31,208 bases of DNA from Ilumatobacteraceae bacterium. Lineage in GTDB: Bacteria; Actinomycetota; Acidimicrobiia; Acidimicrobiales; Ilumatobacteraceae. Below are positions 23,841-31,208 of this stretch, in pieces; positions within the stretch are counted from its first letter, which is position 1, and each line of letters begins with the position of its first letter. The position numbers and the translations under genes were made by a program. The DNA lies in the NCBI GenBank assembly GCA_025463305.1, contig JAOBWK010000041.1, positions 1 through 31,208 of the forward strand, written 5' to 3'. A model generated the notes under the pieces. The model had not been told where the DNA came from and made no database searches. It saw nothing but the letters and a program-made list of their open reading frames with translations.

Positions 23841-24596
23841 TCAGTGGGCGCTGGGGGTGCGGTGGCGGAGCGTGGACCAGGTGTCGGCGACGGCCCAGCG
23901 GGTGACGAGCAGCATCGACTCGGAGATGATCGCGCCGGACATCTTCGAGGTGCCGAACTCGCGGTCGACGAACGAGATCGGCTGCTCGACGACGGCGGAT
24001 CCTTGGCGGATCAGCCGGCGGACCAGCTCGGTGAGGAACGCGTAGCCTTCGGCGCCCGTCGACGTGGGGTCGATCGCGGCCAGCGCCGTGGCCCGGTAGG
24101 CCCGGAACCCCGAGGTGCAGTCGTGGATGCCGAGACGGAGCACACCGCTCGTGTAGCGGTTGCCCCAGCGCGACAGCAGGCGGCGGTGCAACGGCCAGTT
24201 CACGGTGTGACCGCCAGGCACGTACCGCGAGCCGATCGCGCAGTCGGCGCCGCCCTCGATGCGTGCGGCCAGCGCAGGGATCGCCGCTGGGTCGTGCGAG
24301 AAGTCGCAGTCCATCGACACGATGATGTCGCACGTGCCGTCGAACACCCGGCCGGCGAGGACCTCGGCGAAGCCGTCGCGGTAGGCGCTGCCCAGGCCGC
24401 GCTTGTCGACCCGGTGCATCACGAGGATGTTGCCGAGGTCGGCGGCGCTCTTCTCGGCGAGCTCGCCCGTGCCGTCGGGGCTGTCGTCGTCGACGATGAC
24501 GATGTATGCGTCGGGAACGGATGAACGGACGGCGTCGAGGAAGCGAACGATGTTCTCCGACTCCTGGTAGGTGGGAACCACGACGACCGTTTGCAC
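23841..24596 (-). CDS. polyprenyl-phosphate mannose (dolichol-phosphate mannose) synthase, GT2
   Basis: The 251-residue family 2 glycosyltransferase is of the single-domain Dpm1/Ppm1 type. Motifs are VVVPTYQESENI at 5-16, VIVDDDSPDGT at 33-43, the metal-binding DCDFSHDP at 96-103, and GSRYVPGG near 122-129. It transfers mannose (or a similar sugar) from GDP-sugar to polyprenyl phosphate on the cytoplasmic face. It lacks C-terminal membrane spans, so it is a soluble or peripheral enzyme. The GTG start is 8 bases from a TANNNT box. It is flanked by membrane glycosyltransferases that would use its product (inference). The sugar is most likely mannose but glucose cannot be excluded. Confidence 0.87.
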   Translation of the reverse strand: MQTVVVVPTYQESENIVRFLDAVRSSVPDAYIVIVDDDSPDGTGELAEKSAADLGNILVMHRVDKRGLGSAYRDGFAEVLAGRVFDGTCDIIVSMDCDFSHDPAAIPALAARIEGGADCAIGSRYVPGGHTVNWPLHRRLLSRWGNRYTSGVLRLGIHDCTSGFRAYRATALAAIDPTSTGAEGYAFLTELVRRLIRQGSAVVEQPISFVDREFGTSKMSGAIISESMLLVTRWAVADTWSTLRHRTPSAH

Positions 24597-24604
24597 GAGG
24601 CGCC

Positions 24605-24610
24605 ACGCTA
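24605..24610 (-). promoter_or_regulatory. putative -10 box, leaderless polyprenyl-phosphate mannose synthase gene
   Basis: TAGCGT on the minus strand is 8 bases before the GTG at 24596. It is divergent from the AftD-like gene promoter about 35 bases away. Confidence 0.45.
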
Positions 24611-24641
24611 GCCCCAGCGACCGTGGGCGGCCGTGCTCCCG

Positions 24642-24650
24642 TGTTAGATT
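24642..24650 (+). promoter_or_regulatory. extended -10 box of the AftD-like gene
   Basis: TGTTAGATT has a TG extension and a TAGATT hexamer, 31 bases before the ATG at 24682. Its box, spacing and start context closely match those before the mannosyltransferase gene, suggesting common control. Confidence 0.5.
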
Positions 24651-24681
24651 GCCGCCGCTGGCAGCGCCGGCCGCCGCCCAT

Positions 24682-27600
24682 ATGACCGCACCGTCCTCAG
24701 CAATTCTCGCCCGTGTCCAGCGCTTCCAGACGGCGCTCCATGTGGCGCTCCTGGCGGGGCTCGCCTACATCCCCAGCCTCCTCGCGTCCCCGGGCAAGAT
24801 GTCGGCCGACACCAAGCTCTACCTGTACTTCGATCCGGGTCACCTCACCGGCGATGCGCTCTCGAGCTGGGACAGCCGGCAGTTCGCGGGTTGGGTCCCC
24901 CACCAGATGCTCAGCTACCTGTGGCCGTCGGGCCCCTGGTACTCGTTCTTCAGTTGGATCGGCGCGCCCGACTGGGTCGCCCAGCGGCTGTGGATCGGCA
25001 CGCTCTTCGTGTTCGGCGGCCTCGGCGCGCGCTGGGCTGCCAAGCACCTCGGGCTCACCGCCACCGGGGCGCTCGTCGCGGCGCTCTTCTACCAACTCTC
25101 GCCGTATGTGCTGCCGTACGTGTCTCGCACGTCCGCGATGCTCCTCCCGTGGGCGGCGCTCGGTTGGATGATCGGGCTGACGATCCAGGCCGCGACGCGC
25201 AGCAAGTGGCGCGACGTCGGCATCTTCGGGCTGGTGATGGTGACGGTCGCCGCACCGAACGCCACCGCGATCCTGATGATCGCCCCCGCGCCGGTGCTGT
25301 GGTTGCTGCACGCCGTGTGGGGCCGGATCATCACCTGGAAGCGGGCGTTGACGACCGCGGCGAAGATCGGCGGGATCAGCCTGCTGATGTCGCTGTGGTG
25401 GATCGCGATGCTGTCGGTGCAGGGCAAGTTCGGCGCCGACGTGCTCGGCTACTCGGAGAGCCTGCAAGCCGTGTCGCTCACCGCGAACAGCGCCGAGGTG
25501 CTGCGCGGCATGGGGTACTGGCTGTTCTACGTGCGCGATCCCATCGGGTTCGCCACCACTGCGGCGTTCGACTACATGTCGTCCGGCCGGCTCATCGCGA
25601 TCAGCTTCGCGGTGCTCGGCATCGGCCTGCTCGGCATCGTCGGCACGAAGTGGACGAGCCGCCGGTATGCCGCCCTGCTCGTGTTCGTCGGTGTCATCCT
25701 CGCCGTGGGTGTGCACCCGATCGAGAACCCGCCGCCGATCTTCTCGGGCAACGCCGACAACTCGCGCTCGAGCATCGCGCTCGCGTTGCGCAGCAGCACC
25801 CGTGCCCTGCCGCTCAGCACGCTCGGCATCGCGCTCGGCGCCGGCGCGTTCATCACTGCGCTCAGCCGCACCCGCTGGCGGTTGCGGATGCTGGCCCCGT
25901 GGATCGCCGGCGCGCTGGCCATCGCCAACCTGCCGGTGCTGTTCAACAGTGGCCTCGTCGACCCCAACCTCAGCCGCGACGAGAACCCGCCGGCCGCATG
26001 GGACCAGGCCACGGCGTCACTCGACGCTTCGCCGCGCGACTACCGAGTGTTCGAGCTGCCCGGCCAGGAGTTCGGTGCGTTCCGCTGGGGCTACCTCGTC
26101 GATCCCCCGTTGCCCGGGCTCACCGAGAAGCCCTCGGTCACCCGCGACCTGCTGCCGCTCGGCAGCCCTGGCGCGATGGACCTCGTCTATGCGCTCGACA
26201 ACCGCTTCCAGGAGGGCATCGCCGAGGCGTCGGCCGTCGCCCCCGTGTCGCGGCTGCTCGGCGTCGACACGATCTGGCTGCCGAACGATGTCGCGTTCGA
26301 GCGGTTCCGCACGCCACGTCCGGAGCTGACCGCGGCGATGTTCGCGGCGAACCAAGGCACCGACGGCCTCGGTGCGCCCACGGACTACGGCACGCCGGCG
26401 GTCAACACGCCGGTGCTGCCCGAGGTGGACGAGCAGTCGGTGAGCCAGTCCGCCGTCGGCACACCGCTGGCGCCCGTCTCACTGGTGCCGGTGCAGGACC
26501 CCGTGGCGATCATGCGCGCCAAGACGGGCAGCGTGGTGGTGGCCGGCAGCGGCGACGGCGTGGTCGACGCCTCCGCCGCCGGGCTGCTCACCGGCGACGA
26601 GCTGATCCGGTACGCCGCGGACCTCCCCGCCGGGGGCAGCGACACCATCGCGACGGCCGACCGGGTGATCGTCACCGACAGCAACCGCGACCGCGCCTAC
26701 CAGTGGCGCAGCGCACAAGACGTGGAGGGCTTCACCGAGGACGGCTCCGGCACGGGCGTGCTGAAGTTCGACAGCGCCGACGCCCGCCTGCCCGTGTTCC
26801 CGGACGAGACCAGCGCCGACATGACGGTGGCCCAGCAGCGCGGACCGGTGCGCGCCTCGGCCAGCTCCTACGGCGCGCCATCGGCCTACCTCCCGGAGGA
26901 CCGCGCTGCGATGGCCGTCGACGGCGACCCGAACACCGCCTGGGTCACCGCCGACCGCTTCGACGCGGACGGCGAGTACCTGCGGCTCGACAGCGACACG
27001 TCCATGACCACGCTGCGACTGACCCAGCCCCAGGACGTGCGCAACCGCTGGATCACCCGCATCGACGTCACCGACGATTCCGGCACCTACAGCGTCGACC
27101 TCGCCGACACCTCGCGCAGCGCCAACGGCCAGGCCGTCACACTGCGGCGGGCCTCCAAGCGCGTCACGCTCACGATCCGCGCCACCGCCCACTCGACGCT
27201 GCGCCCCGGCGAGGGCTACGACGCCGTCGGGTTCGCCGAGGTCAGCGCCGGCACCGGGCCCACCGAGGAGGTCGTCCGAGTGCCGAGCAACGTGCTCCCC
27301 CGCGTCGGCGACACACAACCGGTCGACATCGTGCTCAGTCGTGACCGCACCCGTGAGACGAATCGCTGGCGGGCCGACCCGGAGACCCATCTGGTCCGCT
27401 CGTTCACGCTCGCGGCCGCCCGTTCGTTCACCCCGAACGTGACCACGAGGCTCGACCAGCGCAGCGCCGACGCCACGATCGCCACACTGCTGGGCTGGAC
27501 CGGCACCACGGCCAACCGCCGGCTCACCGGCGTGCCGGCGATGGGCGGCTGGGCCGCAACCGACGGCGATCCGAGCACCGAGTGGGTCACGCCGTTCGGC

Positions 27601-28926
27601 GAGGCGATCGGCAGCTCGCTCACGATCCCGCTCTCGGGCCCCACGGCCGTCTCCTCGCTGACGATCCACCAGCCGGCGCCGTCCGACCAGTTCGCGACGA
27701 TCACCGAGGTCTCGGTCAGCACTGCGTCCGGCAGCCAGACGGTCGCTGTCGATCCGCCCGATGCCGACGGTGTCAGCACCATCCACTTCCCCGCGCTGAC
27801 GGGCACGTCGCTGACCCTGACGGTCACCGGCACCAATGACGCGATCACGATCGACCGTCGCTACGCCGAGCCCGTTCGGCTCCCGGTGGCCATCTCCGAG
27901 GTCGAGGGCGACGGCATCATCGCCAAGGCACTCCCCACCCGGTACGCCAGCCCATGCCTCGACGACGCGCTCACGATCGACGGCACGTCGGTCGGGCTCC
28001 AGGTGAGCGCGAGCGTCGCCGACCTGTTCGCCGGCAACCCCGCCACCACCACGGTGTGCTCCGCGCCCACCACCGATCTCGCGGCCGGCGAGCACATCGT
28101 GCGCAGCGCGGTGGGGCTCACGACCGGCCTCGACGTCGACCGAGTCGTGCTGGCGAGCGCGACACAAGCCACGGTCGCGACGGCTGCCGCGTCGACCACC
28201 AAGGCGCCCACGGTCACCGTGCTCACGAACGGCAACACGTCGCGCTCGGTCGAGGTCGGCCCGTGCCCGACCGGCTGCTGGTTCGTGTTCGGCGAGGGCT
28301 ACAGCCCCGGCTGGTCGGCCAGCACCGGTGGTCACTCGCTCGGCAAGCCGAATCAGGTCGACGGCGGGTTCAACGGCTGGTACCTCCCACCGAGCACCAG
28401 CTCGCGCACCATCCACCTCGAGTTCTCCGGCCAGCGCGCGCTCCTGATCGGCCTCCTGCTGAGCGGCCTCGGCGTCCTGCTCTGCCTCGCCCTCATCGTG
28501 TTCGACCGTCGCCGGACGGCCATCGACGCGCCGGACGTGCCCGTCGTCGCCCGGCTGTGGGGGCGCCGCTCGGACGATCCGCCATTCCGCTGGCGCAGCC
28601 CGGCCACGCTCAGCACGGTGGCCGCCACCGTCGTCGGCGCGCTCGTGATCGCGCCCGTGTGGGGCCTCATCTGCGGCGCGATCGCGTTCGTGACCTGCTT
28701 CGTGCTCCGTCGCCCGCGGGTCCTCGGCTACGTGGCGATCGGCATCGTCGTGGTGATGGCGGCCGTGATGATCCGACGGGTCGCGACGTTGCACCCGTTC
28801 GCGAACGCCGGCTGGCCGGGCAACTTCGAGGACCTCCACCGACCAGGCTTGGCCGTGATCGTGCTGATCTTTGCGAGCACGATCGCAACGTTGCGACCCT
28901 CGGTCAAGGAAGATGTGAGCAGATGA
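24682..28926 (+). CDS. AftD-like alpha-(1->3)-arabinofuranosyltransferase (DUF3367 family)
   Basis: The 1414-residue protein is close to the length of mycobacterial AftD (about 1400). Residues about 15-430 form a GT-C membrane core; the conserved SADTKLYLYFDPG near residue 40 matches the ADTK motif with the likely catalytic aspartate, and QFAGWVPHQMLSYLWPSGPW follows. A large outside region contains two discoidin/carbohydrate-binding-like folds (about 720-850 with MAVDGDPNTAWVT, and 930-1050 with ATDGDPSTEWVT). A GWSASTGG...DGGFNGWYLPP segment is near 1210. Three or more C-terminal spans follow. AftD adds arabinofuranose from decaprenyl-phosphoryl-arabinose to arabinan. The acceptor here is unknown, as no mycolate genes are seen. 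The ATG is chosen from the promoter; the frame opens further upstream. Confidence 0.85.
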   Translation: MTAPSSAILARVQRFQTALHVALLAGLAYIPSLLASPGKMSADTKLYLYFDPGHLTGDALSSWDSRQFAGWVPHQMLSYLWPSGPWYSFFSWIGAPDWVAQRLWIGTLFVFGGLGARWAAKHLGLTATGALVAALFYQLSPYVLPYVSRTSAMLLPWAALGWMIGLTIQAATRSKWRDVGIFGLVMVTVAAPNATAILMIAPAPVLWLLHAVWGRIITWKRALTTAAKIGGISLLMSLWWIAMLSVQGKFGADVLGYSESLQAVSLTANSAEVLRGMGYWLFYVRDPIGFATTAAFDYMSSGRLIAISFAVLGIGLLGIVGTKWTSRRYAALLVFVGVILAVGVHPIENPPPIFSGNADNSRSSIALALRSSTRALPLSTLGIALGAGAFITALSRTRWRLRMLAPWIAGALAIANLPVLFNSGLVDPNLSRDENPPAAWDQATASLDASPRDYRVFELPGQEFGAFRWGYLVDPPLPGLTEKPSVTRDLLPLGSPGAMDLVYALDNRFQEGIAEASAVAPVSRLLGVDTIWLPNDVAFERFRTPRPELTAAMFAANQGTDGLGAPTDYGTPAVNTPVLPEVDEQSVSQSAVGTPLAPVSLVPVQDPVAIMRAKTGSVVVAGSGDGVVDASAAGLLTGDELIRYAADLPAGGSDTIATADRVIVTDSNRDRAYQWRSAQDVEGFTEDGSGTGVLKFDSADARLPVFPDETSADMTVAQQRGPVRASASSYGAPSAYLPEDRAAMAVDGDPNTAWVTADRFDADGEYLRLDSDTSMTTLRLTQPQDVRNRWITRIDVTDDSGTYSVDLADTSRSANGQAVTLRRASKRVTLTIRATAHSTLRPGEGYDAVGFAEVSAGTGPTEEVVRVPSNVLPRVGDTQPVDIVLSRDRTRETNRWRADPETHLVRSFTLAAARSFTPNVTTRLDQRSADATIATLLGWTGTTANRRLTGVPAMGGWAATDGDPSTEWVTPFGEAIGSSLTIPLSGPTAVSSLTIHQPAPSDQFATITEVSVSTASGSQTVAVDPPDADGVSTIHFPALTGTSLTLTVTGTNDAITIDRRYAEPVRLPVAISEVEGDGIIAKALPTRYASPCLDDALTIDGTSVGLQVSASVADLFAGNPATTTVCSAPTTDLAAGEHIVRSAVGLTTGLDVDRVVLASATQATVATAAASTTKAPTVTVLTNGNTSRSVEVGPCPTGCWFVFGEGYSPGWSASTGGHSLGKPNQVDGGFNGWYLPPSTSSRTIHLEFSGQRALLIGLLLSGLGVLLCLALIVFDRRRTAIDAPDVPVVARLWGRRSDDPPFRWRSPATLSTVAATVVGALVIAPVWGLICGAIAFVTCFVLRRPRVLGYVAIGIVVVMAAVMIRRVATLHPFANAGWPGNFEDLHRPGLAVIVLIFASTIATLRPSVKEDVSR

Positions 28927-30980
28927 CGACGGTGACGGCGAACACCCCGACGCGATCCACGTACCTGCCCGCGATCGACGGGTTGCGTGCGTTCGCAGTC
29001 GGCGCAGTGCTCCTCTTCCACGCGGACCACCTCAGCGGCGGCTTCCTCGGGGTCGACACGTTCTTCGTGCTGTCCGGGTTCCTGATCACCCGGCAGATGC
29101 TGCAGGAGGTCGACAAGACCGGCCGGATCTCGCTGCGCCAGTTCTGGTCGCGGCGCGCCCGGCGCCTGCTGCCGGCGCTACTCCTGCTGATCGCCGTGGC
29201 CACGCTCGTCGCCGCCGAATGGGGCACGGCCGGGCAGCGCCTCAAGATCCGCAACGACGCACCGTGGGCGTTGGGGTTCGCGCTGAACTGGCACCACATC
29301 GCGGGGTCGGCCGACTACTGGGCCTCGCTCGCGTCGCCGTCACCGCTGACGCACCTGTGGAGCCTCGCAGTCGAGGAGCAGTTCTACCTGATCTGGCCGT
29401 TGGTCGTGGTGGCGCTCATCTGGCGGCGCACCAACCGCGAGCGCTCCGTGCTGGTCGGCTCGCTCGTCGGTGCCGTCCTCTCGTTCGCGCTGATGGCGCT
29501 GGTCTACTCGCCCACCGACAGCACCCGCGCCTACGAGGGCACCGACACCCGCATCGGCGCCCTGCTCATCGGTGCGATGTGCGCGACCACCATCGTCACC
29601 CGGCGATCGGAGCTCGTCCTGGCTCGGCTCCATCGGTACATCGGCGTGATCGTGGTGGCACCGGTGCTCGTGCTCGCGTGGATGTGGCTGCGGGTCGACG
29701 GTCGCAACAGCTGGTTGTACCGCGGCGGGTTCCTGCTGCACGCCGTGCTCGTCGCGCTGCTGCTCCTCGCGGTGTCGAGCGAGACCGGCAGCAACTGGCT
29801 GCAGACGGTGCTCCGCCAGCGTCCGATCCGCTGGCTCGGCCAGCTGTCGTACGGGCTGTACCTGTGGCACTGGCCGATCTACGTCGCGCTGAGGCCCGAG
29901 CGCGTCCACCTCTCGCGCTGGCCGCTGACGGCACTGCGCCTGGCGATCACGCTCGCGGCGGCCACCCTCTCGTTCTACGCCGTCGAACGCCCGATCCGCT
30001 ACGGCCTACAACGCCGAAGGCTGAGCCTCACGGTCGCGACGTCGGTGGTCGGCATCGCGCTCGTCGCCGTGGCCGTCATCGTCGTGCCGCTCCCGTCGTC
30101 GGCACCCGCACCCGTCGACCTGTCCACGCTCTCTGCCTCCGCAGCCGCTGCCGTCACCACCACAACGCCCGCCACCACCACGACATCGCCGGCCACCACC
30201 ACGACCGAGGCCGAACCGACGACGGCCGGCGCCGGTTCCGGGCCTACCGGCACACCCGCCACCGACGCGCCGACGACCACGCTCGCACCGACCACCACCA
30301 CCGCTCCTGCACCGCTGCCCGAGCTGCACAAGGCGCTGTGGTTCGGCGATTCGATCGCGTTCACGACATCGCTCGGCTTCATCGCCGCGATGAAGGCCAC
30401 GGGCATCGAGGTGATCGACAGCTCGTATCCCGGCACCGGCCTGCTCAACGACACCGGCCCGGCCGTGTTCGGCAAGCTCACCAGTCTCACCGGCTCCGAG
30501 CGGCCCGAGCTGGTGATCATGGAGATGTCGACGTGGGACGAACCGTTCGGCGTCGACGCGATCTACGGCGCGCTCGCCAAGGTCCGCGACATCGCCAAGT
30601 TCAGCGGCGCCAAGCTGCTGCTGCTGCCCGTGCCGCCGCTGGCACCGGACCGCACCGACCACGGGTACGTCGACGACACGGCCGCAGCGAAGAAGATCGC
30701 GGCCGACGATCCCGCCGACGTCACGTTCCTCGACACCAGCCCGTTCTGGGGCCCGAGCTTCGTGGCCGACATGAACGGCGACCACATCCCCGAGCGGATG
30801 GACGACGGCGTGCACCTCTGCCCCTCCGGCTCGGCCCTGTTCGCGATCTGGCTCGTGACCCAACTGGAGACCATGTACTCCAACGTCACCGTCGCCGACG
30901 TGTCCACGTGGGCAGCGGGCGACTGGACCCAAGACAGTCGCTACTCGATGACTCCGGGCGGCTGCGCGCTGCTGCCCTGA
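28923..30980 (+). CDS. OafA-type membrane acyltransferase fused to SGNH domain
   Basis: The 685-residue O-acyltransferase begins with an acyltransferase-3 membrane domain (about 15-380). It has the catalytic-type FHADHLSGGFLGVDTFF segment (H33, H36) and LWSLAVEEQFYLIWP near 144, with about ten spans. A Thr/Pro/Ala-rich linker (about 405-465) leads to an extracellular SGNH domain with GDSIA (S477) and DDGVHLCPSG (D628, H631). Such two-part enzymes move acyl groups, often acetyl, from cytoplasmic acyl-CoA to surface glycans. The start overlaps the AftD-like stop (ATGA), so the two are translationally coupled and probably act on the same glycan (inference). An in-frame extension to the left overlaps the AftD-like gene and is not coding. 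Confidence 0.9.
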   Translation: MTTVTANTPTRSTYLPAIDGLRAFAVGAVLLFHADHLSGGFLGVDTFFVLSGFLITRQMLQEVDKTGRISLRQFWSRRARRLLPALLLLIAVATLVAAEWGTAGQRLKIRNDAPWALGFALNWHHIAGSADYWASLASPSPLTHLWSLAVEEQFYLIWPLVVVALIWRRTNRERSVLVGSLVGAVLSFALMALVYSPTDSTRAYEGTDTRIGALLIGAMCATTIVTRRSELVLARLHRYIGVIVVAPVLVLAWMWLRVDGRNSWLYRGGFLLHAVLVALLLLAVSSETGSNWLQTVLRQRPIRWLGQLSYGLYLWHWPIYVALRPERVHLSRWPLTALRLAITLAAATLSFYAVERPIRYGLQRRRLSLTVATSVVGIALVAVAVIVVPLPSSAPAPVDLSTLSASAAAAVTTTTPATTTTSPATTTTEAEPTTAGAGSGPTGTPATDAPTTTLAPTTTTAPAPLPELHKALWFGDSIAFTTSLGFIAAMKATGIEVIDSSYPGTGLLNDTGPAVFGKLTSLTGSERPELVIMEMSTWDEPFGVDAIYGALAKVRDIAKFSGAKLLLLPVPPLAPDRTDHGYVDDTAAAKKIAADDPADVTFLDTSPFWGPSFVADMNGDHIPERMDDGVHLCPSGSALFAIWLVTQLETMYSNVTVADVSTWAAGDWTQDSRYSMTPGGCALLP

Positions 30981-30984
30981 GGGG

Positions 30985-31208
30985 TCAGCGCAGGGCGGCG
31001 ACGATCAGGCGGGCCACACGCGTCTGCCCCGACGCGGCGAGCCCGTCATCGGCGTCGCGCACGGCGATCTGCCCGTTCGGGCCACAGTCGTCCCACCAGA
31101 GACAGCCCTGGGCGAGGGTGCCGTCGGGACCGAGCAGCTGGGCGGCATCGACGACCGAGGCGCGCGGGGTTACCGGCGCAGCTGGATCGGCGGCAGGGTT
31201 GTCGACCA
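30985..31208 (-). CDS. C-terminal end of a gene cut by the right edge, possibly SGNH-like
   Basis: The minus-strand frame is open from the right edge to a TGA at 30985, giving the last 74 residues. The segment has LVPDG-like loops, a CLWWDDCG motif with two cysteines, and ends in DGLAASGQTRVARLIVAALR. The end resembles the last helix of SGNH hydrolases (DGxHLTxxGxxxxA), but with alanine where the catalytic histidine would stand. The gene is convergent with the acyltransferase, 4 bases apart. Identity is uncertain because most of the gene is outside the window. Confidence 0.5.
   Translation of the reverse strand, partial: VDNPAADPAAPVTPRASVVDAAQLLGPDGTLAQGCLWWDDCGPNGQIAVRDADDGLAASGQTRVARLIVAALR

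Noticed and set aside
27954..28922. Leftward extension of the acyltransferase frame
   Set aside because: It overlaps the C-terminal third of the AftD-like gene. The ATG at 28923, in ATGA overlap with the stop, begins a standard acyltransferase-3 N-terminus.
1..31208. Mobile elements, prophage genes, tRNA-linked attachment sites or a replication origin
   Set aside because: I found no transposase, integrase, phage structural gene, tRNA or DnaA-box cluster. Composition looks even apart from the short AT-rich promoter patch near 11.79 kb.

Overview
The window is GC-rich chromosomal DNA from an actinobacterium. The clues are the codon use, frequent GTG and TTG starts, FHA and Hsp70-like membrane proteins, an AftD-like arabinofuranosyltransferase, Thr-rich linkers, and many genes that appear to be transcribed without a leader from TANNNT-type -10 boxes. 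The long Thr/Ser-rich linkers and the gene mix would fit Acidimicrobiia (Ilumatobacter-like), but that placement is inference. I saw no rRNA, tRNA, transposase, integrase, phage gene or CRISPR array. About 20 complete genes and two edge-truncated ones account for nearly all of the sequence.

Layout. (1) 1-5.2 kb: a zinc-ribbon/FHA protein cut by the left edge converges on a minus-strand operon. That operon encodes an Hsp70-like ATPase with one membrane span and an extracellular domain, a small FHA protein overlapping it by four bases, and a CPA2-type cation/proton antiporter. (2) 5.2-7.6 kb: a creatininase-family hydrolase is divergent from a phytoene-dehydrogenase-like FAD oxidoreductase. (3) 7.6-11.8 kb: a three-subunit molybdenum hydroxylase of the xanthine dehydrogenase type (FAD, 2Fe-2S and Mo subunits, each overlapping the next) is followed by a purine-type phosphoribosyltransferase, which suggests purine breakdown and salvage. 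(4) 11.9-13.0 kb: a PPK2 polyphosphate kinase and a small Cys-rich DUF5522-like protein. (5) 13.1-19.3 kb: a complete Opp/Dpp-type ABC importer (lipoprotein, two permeases, two ATPases) with RNA hairpins in its leader and after the binding-protein gene. (6) 19.4-22.3 kb: an SGNH-like lipoprotein, a crotonase-fold protein that appears to lack both hydratase glutamates, and an AlkA-like DNA glycosylase. (7) 22.4-31.2 kb: a cell-envelope glycan region. It holds a PIG-V-like mannosyltransferase, a polyprenyl-phosphate mannose synthase, a 1414-residue AftD-like arabinofuranosyltransferase, an OafA-type acyltransferase with a C-terminal SGNH domain overlapping it by four bases, and the 3' end of one more gene.

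Functional reading. The most coherent systems are the envelope-glycan block, the signalling-like Hsp70/FHA/antiporter operon, and the Mo-hydroxylase/phosphoribosyltransferase set. The most interesting non-coding signals are a composite two-copy repeat at 23.72-23.84 kb, a large palindrome between convergent genes at 20.38-20.44 kb, and the repeated TANNNT-N6-10-start-codon arrangement in front of at least eight genes.
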